Shown here: positions 24,573 to 36,291 of the stretch, one piece after another
Numbering within the stretch: position 1 is the first letter of the stretch
Layout of the letters: the number at the start of each line of letters is the position of its first letter
Source of the DNA: an uncultured delta proteobacterium
GTDB taxonomy: Bacteria; Myxococcota_A; Polyangia; Polyangiales; Polyangiaceae
Direction of reading: 5' to 3'
Length of the DNA: 64,000 bases
Assembly (NCBI GenBank): GCA_903906315.1
Contig: CAIVJW010000123.1
Location: 1 to 64,000 of the forward strand
Notes under the pieces: model-generated
What the model was told of the DNA's origin: nothing
Seen by the model: only the letters and a program-made list of their open reading frames with translations
The model's database searches: none
Program-made: the position numbers and the translations under genes

Positions 24573-26339
24573 CGCCGTGACGGGGGCCTCGGGGCTCAGG
24601 GCGAGGGAGAAGTAGAACGTCGCGCCGGCGCCCACCGTGCCCTCCGCCCAGACGGTCCCTCCGTGGCGCTCGACGATGCGCTTGACCGTCGCCAGGCCGA
24701 TGCCATTGCCCGCGAACTCGGCGGGGCTGTGGAGCCTCTGGAACGCGCCGAAGAGCTTGTCGATGTACGCCATGTCGAACCCCGCGCCGTCGTCGCGGAC
24801 GAAGTAGGCGAGCCGCCCGTCGCGCTCGGTGACCCCGACCTCGATGTGTGCGGGCGAGCGCCCGGCCGTGAATTTCCACGCATTGGCGAGGAGGTTCTCG
24901 AGCACGACGTCGAGCAGGTGCGCGTCGGCGTTGGCGGTGAGGCCGACGGCGATCGTCCAGACGACGCTGCGGTCCGGATCGAGCGCGGAGAGCTCCGCCG
25001 CGATGCCGCGCGCGAGGTCCGTGACGTCGACCGGCTCGCGCACGAGCTCGCCGCGGCCGAGGCGCGCGAGCTCGAGCAGGTCGTCGATGAGCTGCTCCAT
25101 CCGTCGCGTGGCGGCGATCACGCGCCGCAGCAGGCCCTTGCCCTCCTCGGGGATCAGGGCGCCGTGGTCCTCCATCACGATGCGGCTGAAGCCGTCGATG
25201 GCCCGCAGCGGCGCCCGGAGATCGTGCGACACGGAGTAGCTGAAGGCCTCGAGCTCGCGGTTGGTGGTGTCGATGCGCTGCACCGCGGCCTCGAGCTGGC
25301 TCGTGCGGCGGGTGACGCGCTGCTCGAGATCGGCGTAGAGGCGACCGTTCTCGATCGCGAGCGCGGCGCGGTCGGCGAGATCGACGAGCAGCTCGAGGTC
25401 GCGCTCGTCGTAGGGCCGCCCGGCCTCGTGGCGCGCCATGAAGATGGTCCCGATCGTCTCGCCGCGCGCCCGGAGAGGGGCGATCGCGTAGCTTGCGACC
25501 TTCACGCGGTCGAGCGCCTCGCGGTACTCCGGCTTGAGCGTCTCGCGGAGCGCCGCCAGATCGACCTGCGGGACGAGCTGCGCCTTGCCCGTGCGGATCA
25601 CGAGGCCGGTGAGGCCCTCGTCGGTGCGCTGCACCGTCGCCTCGTTGAGCTTGCGCAGGTACGACTCCGTGACGGGGTCGGGGTCGTAGAGCGCGACGTC
25701 GTCGAGGCGCTCGCCGTCGGCGGACACCAGGCGGATCCAGCACGTATCGCCCAGGATCTCGCTCGCGCGCTTCGCGACGGTCGACAGCAGGCGAGGGTAG
25801 TCCGTGACGGCCTCGGCGAACGAGTGAGACGCCTGGTTGAGCAGGTCGAGCCGCCCGGCGAGGGCGCGGTTCGACGCCTCGCTCTCGATCAGGCGCTCGT
25901 CGATCTTGCGGCGTTCCGTGACGTCGAGGCACACCGTGAGGGTGCCCACGAGGTGGCCGCTCTCGAGCAGCGGCGACACCGACGAGAGCAGCCAGAGCTC
26001 GCGCCCGTCGGGCCGGCGGATGCGCGCATCGAAGAGGGTGCGCTCGCCCGCGGCGACCCGCGCGAAGCCCTGCGCGATCGCGGCGACGTCGCTCGGCATG
26101 ATGAGCTCGACGCCCGTCCGCCCGACGAGCTCGCCGGGGCCGACGCCCGCGAGCGCTTCCATCCGCGGGTTGGCGTAGGTGATGCGACCCTCGGCGTCGG
26201 CCCGGATCACCCCCTCGACCGCGCCGTCGAAGACCTCGCGCACCCGCGCAAGCTCCCCGTCCTTGCCCGCGAGCTCCGCGCGCAGTCGCGCGATCTCGGC
26301 GCGCAGGGAGGCCGCGTCCTCGCCCGTTTGCGACTCCAT
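24561..26339 (-). CDS. Cytosolic PAS-GAF hybrid sensor histidine kinase
   Basis: 592 residues without signal peptide or membrane segment. A short coiled coil (LRAEIARLRAEL) leads into a PAS domain (about 35-155: VIRADAEGRITYANPRMEAL). A GAF domain follows (about 180-345) and ends in LADRAALAIENGRLYADLEQRV. HisKA has phospho-acceptor His372 in YSVSHDLRAPLRAI. HATPase_c has its N box (ENLLANAWKF), G1 (DDGAGFD) and G2 (GNGIGLATVK) boxes. The HisKA type is that of phytochrome-like kinases. No response regulator is adjacent, so it is an orphan. A candidate promoter is TTGGGG-N17-TAACCT (26378-26350), ten bases before the chosen ATG. Confidence 0.93.
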   Translation of the reverse strand: MESQTGEDAASLRAEIARLRAELAGKDGELARVREVFDGAVEGVIRADAEGRITYANPRMEALAGVGPGELVGRTGVELIMPSDVAAIAQGFARVAAGERTLFDARIRRPDGRELWLLSSVSPLLESGHLVGTLTVCLDVTERRKIDERLIESEASNRALAGRLDLLNQASHSFAEAVTDYPRLLSTVAKRASEILGDTCWIRLVSADGERLDDVALYDPDPVTESYLRKLNEATVQRTDEGLTGLVIRTGKAQLVPQVDLAALRETLKPEYREALDRVKVASYAIAPLRARGETIGTIFMARHEAGRPYDERDLELLVDLADRAALAIENGRLYADLEQRVTRRTSQLEAAVQRIDTTNRELEAFSYSVSHDLRAPLRAIDGFSRIVMEDHGALIPEEGKGLLRRVIAATRRMEQLIDDLLELARLGRGELVREPVDVTDLARGIAAELSALDPDRSVVWTIAVGLTANADAHLLDVVLENLLANAWKFTAGRSPAHIEVGVTERDGRLAYFVRDDGAGFDMAYIDKLFGAFQRLHSPAEFAGNGIGLATVKRIVERHGGTVWAEGTVGAGATFYFSLALSPEAPVTALRS

Positions 26340-26495
26340 TGCTGGGTCGAGGTTACGCCGAGTCCGGGGGCGCCCCAAGCTTCGTACCGAAGCCGGGCCG
26401 GGAATCCCGCGCGCTGCGGGCGCCCGCCCGTGAACCCGACCGGCGGCGCGGATTGTCGTTGCGACCGCGCGCGCGACCGGACAAGACTCGCGGCC

Positions 26496-27539
26496 ATGCG
26501 CGATCGCTTCCTCCGTGCCTGCCGCCGCGAGCCCACCGACGTCACCCCCGTGTGGTTCATGCGCCAGGCGGGCCGCTACATGGCCGAGTATCGGGCCCTC
26601 CGCACCAAACACACGCTCCTCGAGCTGTGCAAGACGCCCGAGCTGGCGACGGAGGTCACCCTCCAGCCGCTACGCCTCGGCATGGACGCGGCGATCCTCT
26701 TCGCCGACATCCTCCTGCCGCTCGAGCCGATGGGCGCGCCCTTCGAGTTCGCCAAGGGCGAGGGGCCGGTCATCCACTCCCCCGTCCGCACCCGCGCGGA
26801 CATCGACCGCCTCCGCGTGTTCGAGCCCGAGGAGGGCCTCGGCTACGTGCTCGACGCCATCCGCATGATCCGCAAGGAGCTCGACGGCAAGACCCCGCTC
26901 ATCGGCTTCGCGGGCGCGCCCTTCACGATCGCGAGCTACCTGGTCGAGGGCGGCAAGTCGAGCGACTACCGCATCACGAAGCAGCTCATGTGGAGCGACC
27001 CGGAGGCGTGGTCCACGCTCATGGGCAAGATCTCCGAGGTCGTGCGCCGCTTCCTGCGCGCGCAGGTCGCCGCCGGCGCCCAGGCCGTGCAGCTCTTCGA
27101 CTCGTGGGTCGGAGCGCTCTCGCCGGCCGACTACGCCACGCACGTCGCGCCGCACGTGCGCCACATCCTCAAGGACCTCGAGACGACCGGCGTCCCCGTC
27201 ATCCACTTCGGCACCAACACCGGGTCGCTCCTCGAGGCGCAGGCCGAGGCCGGCGGTACGGTCATCGGCGTCGACTGGCGCACTCCGCTGGATCAGGCCT
27301 TCGCCCGCGTCGGCCAGACGCGCGCGATCCAGGGCAACCTGGACCCCTTGCTCCTGCTCGCCCCGCGCGAGGTCACGCTCGCCCGCACGCGCGACGTGCT
27401 GCGCGACGCCGGGGGCCGCGTCGGCCACATCTTCAACCTAGGCCACGGCATCGTGCCGGAGACGCCGGTCGACACCGTGAAGGCGGTGATCGATCTCATC
27501 CACTCGATCCCGCGGGAGGAGCTCGCGGCGGGGCGGTAG
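26496..27539 (+). CDS. hemE: Uroporphyrinogen decarboxylase
   Basis: 347 residues, the usual length. The first signature PVWFMRQAGRYMAEYRALR and the second GFAGAPFTIASYLVEGG are both intact, as is the substrate-binding Asp in AAILFADILLP. The enzyme decarboxylates the four acetate side chains of uroporphyrinogen III to give coproporphyrinogen III in cytosolic haem synthesis. No other hem gene is nearby. The last 44 bases overlap, on the opposite strand, the 3' end of the lipoprotein gene at 27496-27855. The start follows an AAGACT-like hexamer with no clear Shine-Dalgarno. Confidence 0.97.
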   Translation: MRDRFLRACRREPTDVTPVWFMRQAGRYMAEYRALRTKHTLLELCKTPELATEVTLQPLRLGMDAAILFADILLPLEPMGAPFEFAKGEGPVIHSPVRTRADIDRLRVFEPEEGLGYVLDAIRMIRKELDGKTPLIGFAGAPFTIASYLVEGGKSSDYRITKQLMWSDPEAWSTLMGKISEVVRRFLRAQVAAGAQAVQLFDSWVGALSPADYATHVAPHVRHILKDLETTGVPVIHFGTNTGSLLEAQAEAGGTVIGVDWRTPLDQAFARVGQTRAIQGNLDPLLLLAPREVTLARTRDVLRDAGGRVGHIFNLGHGIVPETPVDTVKAVIDLIHSIPREELAAGR

Positions 27540-27855
27540 CCTCTCGGCGTCGGCGGGCGAGGCGCGCGAGGTCGACGCCGCCCGCGCCGGGGCGCTCGAC
27601 GCGCCCCTCGGCACAGGCGTCCGTGCTGGCGTCGTCGGGGCACGCCATCGTGGTCGTGCCGCCGCCGCCGTTCCCGCCACCGCCGCCCCCACCGTGGGCG
27701 GTGGCGCCCCCGTGGCCGCCCGCGCTGGTCGTCGTCGTGATCGCGCCGCCCGCGCCCGGGGCGATCTCGAGCGACGACACGCCGCTCACGAGCTGGCACG
27801 AGGCGGCCATCGCGCCGGCCGCGATCGCGGTCACGAACGCGCGCGCGAGGCGCAT
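27496..27855 (-). CDS. Gly-rich small lipoprotein
   Basis: 119 residues. Signal MRLARAFVTAIAAGAM with lipobox AASC (Cys20), then QLVSGVSSLE, a phrase that recurs right after the lipidated Cys in many myxobacterial lipoproteins. A Thr/Gly linker (TTTTSAGGHGG, then a run of glycines) and CPDDASTDAC follow. The last 40 residues are Arg/Ala-rich and lie opposite the end of hemE, so the true end may be poorly conserved. Third gene of the kinase / PEGA-like / lipoprotein set, 20 bp after the previous stop. Function unknown. Confidence 0.68.
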   Translation of the reverse strand: MRLARAFVTAIAAGAMAASCQLVSGVSSLEIAPGAGGAITTTTSAGGHGGATAHGGGGGGGNGGGGTTTMACPDDASTDACAEGRVERPGAGGVDLARLARRRREATAPPRAPPAGSSG

Positions 27856-27875
27856 GGAACGCCTGGTTTCAGGCC

Positions 27876-28955
27876 TCAAAACGCACCTCCCACGCCGGCG
27901 TACCCGGGGCCGACCTCCGGGGTGATCGCGAGGGCCGGCGTCGCCTTCGGCGGCGCACCGTGCCCGATCACGATCCCGACGATGCCGACGCCGACGCCGA
28001 TCGCGCCGATGGCGAAGCCGATGTTCGAGCCCCACGCCAGCCCCTTGGCCGCGTCGAGGTCGGGGCCGGCCGCGGGCGGGCAGCGGGTGCCATCGCAGAG
28101 CTTCTTCGCGTCCGAGGCGCGCGAGAGGGACAGCGACCCCGTCACCGCGCCGATGGCGATTCCGACCGCGCCCGCGCCGAAGCCGAGCAGCACGAGCGGG
28201 GAGTTGGCGATCCCGTCCGGCGGCGCAGCGGGAGCGGGTCCGGCCCGCGCACCGATCGGCGCCGGCGCGGGCGTGCCCGGCCCGGCGATCGGCTCGAGCG
28301 CGAGGCTCACCGAGGTGGTCTGCCCCTCGAGCGCGATCACCTCGCGCGCGGCCGCTACGCGCCCGTTCGCCGACGCCCTCACCACGTGCCGGCCCGGGTT
28401 CACCCGGCGCGGCAGGCCCGCCGCGGTCGCGGGCAGCGCCACGCCGTCGATCTCCACCGTCGGCGCGGCGCCCTCGGGCGCGCCGCGCACGTCGATCGCC
28501 AGCGACGGCACCCGCGGCTCGACGCGCTGGGCGAGCGCGAGCGCCCCGGCGCGCGCGTCGCGGATCGCGGTCGGATCGTCCCCGCGAGCGGGCCTGCGGC
28601 CGACCTCGAGCGCGACGTCGATCGCCTCGACGAGCTGCCCGATCGCTTCGTGCGCCTTCGCGAGCTGGAGGCCGGTCGTCGACATGCGCAGGATCTCGTG
28701 CGCGCCGCGGTACGCAGCGAGCGCGCCCTCGAGGTGCTTGCCCGCGGTGAGCGCGTCGCCGCGATCCCCCAGCGCGCGCGCGGTCGCCTCGTCGGCGGCC
28801 GTCGGATCCGCGACCGCCGGCGCCGTCAGGAGCCCGAACGCCGCGGCCGCGAGGAGCGCGAGCCCGAGCCGGCGCGCGTGGCACTCGAGGTGCCCGCCAG
28901 TCGACCGGCCGCGAGGCCGATCGAGGCCGCCGTCGGCGCGACGCGCGCGATTCAC
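27876..28955 (-). CDS. Exported TPR/PEGA-like protein of the kinase cassette
   Basis: 359 residues from a GTG at 28955, set by GGGAGG a few bases upstream. After a long N-terminal region with a hydrophobic signal ending near PAVADPTA comes a TPR-like helical stretch (ALAAYRGAHEILRMSTTGLQLAKA). A PEGA-like beta domain follows (VEIDGVALPATAAGLPRRVNPGRHVVRA), typical of surface proteins that bind glycans or other proteins. Two glycine-rich hydrophobic helices flank SLSLSRASDAKKLCDG near the C-terminus. The pattern is recurrent in myxobacteria beside Ser/Thr kinases. It begins 13 bp after the kinase stop, so the genes form an operon. Role inferred only from context. Confidence 0.8.
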   Translation of the reverse strand: MNRARRADGGLDRPRGRSTGGHLECHARRLGLALLAAAAFGLLTAPAVADPTAADEATARALGDRGDALTAGKHLEGALAAYRGAHEILRMSTTGLQLAKAHEAIGQLVEAIDVALEVGRRPARGDDPTAIRDARAGALALAQRVEPRVPSLAIDVRGAPEGAAPTVEIDGVALPATAAGLPRRVNPGRHVVRASANGRVAAAREVIALEGQTTSVSLALEPIAGPGTPAPAPIGARAGPAPAAPPDGIANSPLVLLGFGAGAVGIAIGAVTGSLSLSRASDAKKLCDGTRCPPAAGPDLDAAKGLAWGSNIGFAIGAIGVGVGIVGIVIGHGAPPKATPALAITPEVGPGYAGVGGAF

Positions 28956-28968
28956 GAGGACCTCCCCA

Positions 28969-30378
<1,410 letters not shown>

Positions 30379-30499
30379 GGGCTCGGAGACGCTACCACAC
30401 GGCCCACCGCGGCCGTTCGCCGAGCGCGGCGCGGCGCCGACCGGCCCGCGCGGCGAGCGGCCGAGCCCGGTCGGCGAGTGGTGATAGCCTCCTCGGCCG

Positions 30500-31315
30500 A
30501 TGTGCGAGCTGCTCGGGATGGAGTGCAACGTCCCCACGGACATCGTCTTCTCGTTTTCGGGCCTGCGGCAGCGCGGCGGCAAGACCGCGCCGCACGCCGA
30601 CGGCTGGGGCCTCGCGCTCTATGACGGCCCCGTCGCGCGCGTGTTCCTCGACCCGGACCCGGCGGTCGAGAGCCCGCTCGCGCGCTTCGTCGCCGAGAAC
30701 CCGATCAAGACCCTGCTCGCCATCGGCCACGTCCGCAAGCGCACGCGCGGCCCGGTCTGCGTCGCCAACACGCACCCGTTCGTGCGCGAGCTCTGGGGGC
30801 GGCACTGGGTCTTCGCGCACAACGGCACGGTCGAGGGCGCCCGGAAGAAGAAGCTCGGCCGCTTTCGCCCGCTCGGCACGACCGACAGCGAGCACGCGTG
30901 CTGCCTCTTGCTCGGCGCGCTCGACTCGGCGTTCCCGGGCTACCCGCGCCGTCCGACCGAGCTCTGGCAGGCCGTCGCCGAGCTTGGCGGCGAGATCGGC
31001 GCGGGCGGGACGTTCAACTTCCTCCTCGGCGACGGGCGCCACCTCTTCGCGCGCTGCGCGACCAACCTTCACTACCTCGTCCGCAAGGCGCCCTTCGGCC
31101 CGGCGACGCTCGCCGACGACGACGTGCGCGTCGACTTCTCCGAGCTGACGACGCCGACCGATCGAGTCGCCGTCGTCGCCACGCGCCCGCTCACGACGAA
31201 CGAGGTCTGGACCCAGGGCAAGCCGGGCGAGCTGTGGGTCTTCGATCGCGGCGCGCTGCGCGCGACCTTGCCGAGCGTCGCGAAGCCGACGCCTCGCGCC
31301 CGCCGCTCCGCCTAG
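30500..31315 (+). CDS. Class II glutamine amidotransferase (YafJ/Dug3-type)
   Basis: 271 residues. The N-terminal nucleophile is Cys2 (MCELLGM), exposed after removal of Met1. Ntn-hydrolase landmarks follow: [33 protein letters not shown] and GTTDSEHA. Such stand-alone domains resemble YafJ and yeast Dug3, which release glutamate from gamma-glutamyl compounds; the amidotransferase partner is not encoded here. TAGCCT at 30485-30490 lies nine bases before the ATG and there is no Shine-Dalgarno, so the transcript may be leaderless. Divergent from the kinase operon. Confidence 0.92.
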   Translation: MCELLGMECNVPTDIVFSFSGLRQRGGKTAPHADGWGLALYDGPVARVFLDPDPAVESPLARFVAENPIKTLLAIGHVRKRTRGPVCVANTHPFVRELWGRHWVFAHNGTVEGARKKKLGRFRPLGTTDSEHACCLLLGALDSAFPGYPRRPTELWQAVAELGGEIGAGGTFNFLLGDGRHLFARCATNLHYLVRKAPFGPATLADDDVRVDFSELTTPTDRVAVVATRPLTTNEVWTQGKPGELWVFDRGALRATLPSVAKPTPRARRSA

Positions 31316-31456
31316 CGCCGCGGCCGCGAGCCGATCCGAGGGTCCCCGCCCCGCGTTGCAGCGACCGCGCGGTGGTCGAGGTGTCGGGGTCGCCGGTGAC
31401 AAGGGTGCGCGCATACCGTTGTTCGCCTTGTCTCACGTTGGCCGCAGGGGGTCGCC

Positions 31457-31486
31457 TTGACGCCCCTCCCAGCGCCCGGATACGTT
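31457..31486 (+). promoter_or_regulatory. Candidate promoter of the FHA-GGDEF gene
   Basis: TTGACG (31457-31462), 18 bp, TACGTT (31481-31486). The start codon is at 31581, giving a leader of roughly 85-90 nt. Confidence 0.45.
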
Positions 31487-31580
31487 GGGCGCACCGGCCT
31501 TCGGCGGTTCCCGTCGAGCCCCGGTCGGGCGATCCCGGCGTTCCGGGGCCTCCGCCCGTCCGCCTGGTCGCGCTGACGAC

Positions 31581-32477
<897 letters not shown>

Positions 32478-32538
32478 CGCGCCGCCGGGCGGGCATGTGC
32501 TCGCCCCCGGCCGCGACGCTGCTGCACGAGGAGCATCC

Positions 32539-33888
32539 ATGGCCCCCCTGAGCGAGCTGCCCGCGGCGACCGCTGGCGGCGACGAGCTGCCCTTTCTCCG
32601 CACCGCCGTTCCGGGGCCGACCTCGCGGCGCGCGACCGAGCGCCTCGAGCGCGTCGAGTGCCCCGCGTTCGGCCAGCGGCGGCGCGACCGCCAGGAGAAG
32701 AGCGGCGCGGAGATGGCGCCGATCGTGCTCGGCTGGGGCAAGGGGTCGAACCTCGTCGACGTCGACGGCAACCGCTTCGTCGACCTCTGCGCCGGCTTCG
32801 GGTCGGTCCTCCTCGGGCACGGCGACAAGGCGGTCGCGCGCGCGATCGAGGGGCAGTCCGAGCGCCTGATGCAGGGGCTCGGCGACGTGTACGGCAGCGA
32901 CGCGAAGGTCGCGCTGCTCGAGCGGCTCTCGCAGCTCCACCCCGCGCCGGGCGCCCAGGTGCTGCTCGCGCAGAGCGGCAGCGACGCGGTCACGGCGGCG
33001 ATCAAGACGGCGGTGCTCGCGACAGGTCGCCCCGGCGTCTTGGCCTTCGAGGGCGCGTACCACGGCCTCGGCTACGGTCCCCTGCCGGCCTGCGGGCTGC
33101 GCGAGAGCTACCGCGCTCCCTTCGCGGCGCAGCTCAGCCCGCACGTCCGCTTCGCGCCGTACCCGCGCGGCGAAGGGGACCTCGACCGCGCGCTCGACGC
33201 CGTCGAAGCGGCCCTTCGCCTCGGCGAGGTCGGCGCCGTGCTCGTCGAGCCGGTGCTCGGTCGCGGTGGCTGCGTCGTGCCGCCGGACGCATTTCTCCCG
33301 CGCCTCTGCGAGCTCGCGCATCGGCACGGCGCGCTCGTCGTCGCCGACGAGATCTGGACCGGCCTCGGCCGCGCCGGATCGCCCCTGCGATCGCTCGCGA
33401 TCGGGGCGAAGGTCGACGTGCTCTGCCTCGGCAAGGGCCTCGGCGGCGGCCTGCCGATCTCCGCGTGCATCGCCGGGCCCGACGTCATGGGCGCGTGGGC
33501 CCGCGGCGGCGAGGTCGTCCACACGTCGACGCACGCCGGCGCCCCGCTCGCGTGCGCGGTCGCGCTGGCGACCCTGGAGGCGGTCCGATCGCGCAAGCTC
33601 CCCGACCGGGCGCGCGAGGTGGGCGCGCGGGTGATCGCGACGCTGCGCGAGGATCTCCGCGACGTCGACGCCGTCGTGGAGGTGCGCGGGGTCGGCCTGA
33701 TGATCGGGATCGAGCTCGCGACCCCCGAGCTCGGCCTCGCTGCCATGCGCGGGCTGCTCGAGTCGGGCTTCGTCACGATCACGGGCGGCGCCCGCGGCGA
33801 GGTGCTGACGTTGACGCCTGCGCTCACGATCAGCGAGGAGCTCTTCTCCGCGGTCGGACCGGCGCTCCGCCGCGTGATCGGGGCGTAA
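32539..33888 (+). CDS. Class III PLP-dependent aminotransferase
   Basis: 449 residues, GAGGAG five bases before the ATG. Fold-type I class III landmarks: [57 protein letters not shown] and Lys299 in [11 protein letters not shown], which binds PLP. Relatives act on omega-amino acids, diamines or amino-aldehydes (4-aminobutyrate, putrescine, glutamate semialdehyde). The first 45 residues are an extra low-complexity extension. The LuxE-like gene starts 113 bp downstream and the LuxC-like gene directly after, suggesting this enzyme may aminate an aldehyde they make; that is inference. Confidence 0.9.
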   Translation: MAPLSELPAATAGGDELPFLRTAVPGPTSRRATERLERVECPAFGQRRRDRQEKSGAEMAPIVLGWGKGSNLVDVDGNRFVDLCAGFGSVLLGHGDKAVARAIEGQSERLMQGLGDVYGSDAKVALLERLSQLHPAPGAQVLLAQSGSDAVTAAIKTAVLATGRPGVLAFEGAYHGLGYGPLPACGLRESYRAPFAAQLSPHVRFAPYPRGEGDLDRALDAVEAALRLGEVGAVLVEPVLGRGGCVVPPDAFLPRLCELAHRHGALVVADEIWTGLGRAGSPLRSLAIGAKVDVLCLGKGLGGGLPISACIAGPDVMGAWARGGEVVHTSTHAGAPLACAVALATLEAVRSRKLPDRAREVGARVIATLREDLRDVDAVVEVRGVGLMIGIELATPELGLAAMRGLLESGFVTITGGARGEVLTLTPALTISEELFSAVGPALRRVIGA

Positions 33889-34001
33889 CGCCGGGGCCGC
33901 GAGCGGCCCGTCCGGGGGCCCGCGGGGGTCGATCGCCCGGGCGCGCGAGGTGCGCAGCCGCGGTCGCACGGCGGCGCGCTCGGCGTGCTAGGACTCGCGC
34001 C

Positions 34002-35111
34002 GTGGACGCCATGGCGACCAGCGAGGCCCTGCACGAGCGCGTGCGCGCCCTGATCGCGGCCGCTTCGCGGGGCGCGCCGGCCGAGCCCTTCGACGACCTC
34101 GCCCTCGCGATCGCCCGCTTCCAGGCCGATCACGTCGCGCCGGTCGCGCGGCTCGTGCGCGCGCGCGGCCTCGATCTCGCTCGGGCCACGTCGGCCGCCG
34201 CGATCCCCGCGGTGCCGTGCGACGTGTTCCGGCTGGCCCGCGTCGCGGCGCACGCCCCCGCGCTCGACGCGCGCGTGTTCCGGACGAGCGGCACGTCGCA
34301 GGGGCGCGAGGCGCGCGGTGAGCACCCGCTCCGCACGGTGGCGACCTACGAGGCCGCGGCGCTCGCGTTCGGCGCGGGCATGCTCTGGCCCGAGGGCGCC
34401 GGGCTGCGGTCGATCGCGCTCGCGCCCTCGGTCGACGAGGCGCCCGACTCGTCGCTCGGCTTCATGATCGACCTCTTCGCCCGCGCGCTCTCCGGGCCGG
34501 CGAGCGCGCACGTGCGCGACGGCGCGATCGACCTCGACGGGCTCGGTCGGGCCTGCGAGGCCGCGCGCGCCGCCGGCGAGCCCGCGCTCGTGATGGGCAC
34601 GTCGTTCGCGTTCGTGCACCTGATAGACGAGCGATCGGGCCGCGACCTCTCGCTGCCGCGCGGCAGCCGCGCGATGCAGACCGGGGGCTTCAAGGGGCGC
34701 TCGCGCGAGGTCGGGGCGGGCGAGCTCCGCGCCGCGATCGCCACGGCGTTCGCGCTGCCCGAGGCGGCGGTCGTCGGCGAATACGGGATGACGGAGCTCT
34801 CGAGCCAGCTCTACGAGGCGACGCTCGTCGCGCCCGGCGTCGGTCGCCACGGCGTGTACGTCGCGCCCCCGTGGGTCCGCGTCACGGCCGTCGACCCCGC
34901 GACGCTCGCGCCCCTGGCGGAGGGCGAGGTCGGCCTCGCCCGCATCGTCGACCTCGCGAACGTCGACTCGGCGGTCGCCATCCAGACGTCGGACCGCGTG
35001 CGGATCGGCGACGATGGCGTCGAGCTCCTGGGTCGCGCGCCGGGCGCGACGCCGCGCGGTTGCTCGATCGCGATCGACGAGCTGCTCGGGCGCGACGCGC
35101 GGGGCGGGTGA
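34002..35111 (+). CDS. LuxE-family acyl-protein synthetase
   Basis: 369 residues from GTG 34002, eight bases after AGGA; an ATG three codons on is the alternative. The adenylation-like motif RTSGTSQGR (94-102), GFMIDLFARAL, MGTSFAFVHL, QTGGFKGRSREV and EYGMTELSSQ are the LuxE family blocks. Cys354 in RGCSIAIDELL matches the C-terminal Cys that carries the acyl group in Vibrio LuxE. It activates a fatty acid as acyl-AMP, holds it as thioester and hands it to the reductase. The LuxC-like gene begins one base after the stop. Confidence 0.9.
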   Translation: MDAMATSEALHERVRALIAAASRGAPAEPFDDLALAIARFQADHVAPVARLVRARGLDLARATSAAAIPAVPCDVFRLARVAAHAPALDARVFRTSGTSQGREARGEHPLRTVATYEAAALAFGAGMLWPEGAGLRSIALAPSVDEAPDSSLGFMIDLFARALSGPASAHVRDGAIDLDGLGRACEAARAAGEPALVMGTSFAFVHLIDERSGRDLSLPRGSRAMQTGGFKGRSREVGAGELRAAIATAFALPEAAVVGEYGMTELSSQLYEATLVAPGVGRHGVYVAPPWVRVTAVDPATLAPLAEGEVGLARIVDLANVDSAVAIQTSDRVRIGDDGVELLGRAPGATPRGCSIAIDELLGRDARGG

Positions 35112-35112
35112 C

Positions 35113-36210
35113 GTGAGCGCGCCTGCCGACGACGCCTTCGCGCGCCGGCTCGGGCGCGTCGAGCGCGTGGTCGCGGCCGGTCGTCGCGTCGCGGATCCGG
35201 GCGATCCGCTGGGCGCCGAGGCCCGTCGTCGCCTGCCGGGCGTCTCGGGCCTCTCGCCCGAGGGGGTCGAGCTCGCGCTCGCCGATCACCTCGAGGTGTG
35301 CCCCACGGCCGACGATCTGGCCGCGCTGGTGGGCGGGGCCGGATCCGCGCCGGCGTGCCACGTCGTGCTCTCGGCGAACGTCTGCGTCGCCGCGCTCCGC
35401 GCCTTCGCCGTCGCGGTCGCGACCTCCGAGGCCGTGCGCGTGCGGCCCTCGCGCCGCGACCCCGTGCTCGCCGAGATCCTCGCGGCGGCGCTCGCCGAGG
35501 ACGCGCGCTTCGCCGCGGCCGGCGGGCTCGTCGCGATCGTGGCCGAGGTCGCGCCGCGGCCGGGCGACGAGCTGCACGTCTACGGCTCCGACGCGACGGT
35601 CGCCGCGCTGCGCCCCTCGGTCGCCGCGGGGGTCGTCGTGCGGGGTCACGGTACCGGCCTCGGCCTCGCGGTCATCGGCGCCGGCTGCGACCTCGGCGGG
35701 GCCGCGGCCGCGCTCGCGCGCGACGTCGTGGCCTTCGACCAGCGAGGCTGCCTGTCGCCGCGCGTCGCCCTCGTCGAGGGCTGCGCGGCGCGCGCGGAGT
35801 CGTTCGCGGTCGCGCTCGATCGCGAGCTCGCCGCGTGGGGTGACCGCGTGCCGCGCGGGGCGATGGCGCTCGAGGCGGTCGCCGAGGTCGCGCTCTACCG
35901 CTCCGCGATCGAGGCGATCGGCACGTTTCACGCGGGCCGCGCGCACGCGGTCGGCGTGGACCCGTCCCCCCGCGCGATCGTCCTCGCGCCGGCCGATCGC
36001 GTCGTGCACGTCGTCGCGGCGGAGGCCGCCGACGCCGCGCGCCTCGTCGGGCCGTGGGCTCCGCTCGTCGCCGCGCTCGGGGCCGACGACCTCGCCGCGC
36101 CGCTCGCGCGGGCGGTAGCCGGGATCACCCCCGGCGCGCGCAGGTCGGCCCTCGGCAGCATGCAGCGGCCGCCGCTCGACGGTCCGGTGGACCGCCGAAG
36201 GGCGCGCTGA
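35113..36210 (+). CDS. LuxC-like acyl-CoA/fatty-acid reductase
   Basis: 365 residues from GTG. The aldehyde-dehydrogenase-like fold shows HVVLSANVCVAALRAFA for the cofactor domain, then VYGSDATVAALRP. The catalytic Cys213 sits in FDQRGCLSPR, equivalent to the QQACxSPQ motif of LuxC. It is about 100 residues shorter than Vibrio LuxC, mainly at the N-terminus. With LuxE it would reduce an activated fatty acid to the aldehyde using NADPH. No luciferase genes (luxAB) or thioesterase luxD are present, so bioluminescence is excluded here. Translationally coupled to the LuxE-like gene. Confidence 0.87.
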   Translation: MSAPADDAFARRLGRVERVVAAGRRVADPGDPLGAEARRRLPGVSGLSPEGVELALADHLEVCPTADDLAALVGGAGSAPACHVVLSANVCVAALRAFAVAVATSEAVRVRPSRRDPVLAEILAAALAEDARFAAAGGLVAIVAEVAPRPGDELHVYGSDATVAALRPSVAAGVVVRGHGTGLGLAVIGAGCDLGGAAAALARDVVAFDQRGCLSPRVALVEGCAARAESFAVALDRELAAWGDRVPRGAMALEAVAEVALYRSAIEAIGTFHAGRAHAVGVDPSPRAIVLAPADRVVHVVAAEAADAARLVGPWAPLVAALGADDLAAPLARAVAGITPGARRSALGSMQRPPLDGPVDRRRAR

Positions 36211-36291
36211 TCGGGGGCTGTTTCGGGGGAGGAGGGAGGGGCCGCGCGGGGGGCCGCCGGGGAGGCGGCCCGCGCCCGCGCGGTGGGGCGA

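Noticed and set aside
32539-36210. Bioluminescence operon
   Set aside because: LuxE- and LuxC-like genes are present, but luxA, luxB and luxD are not.
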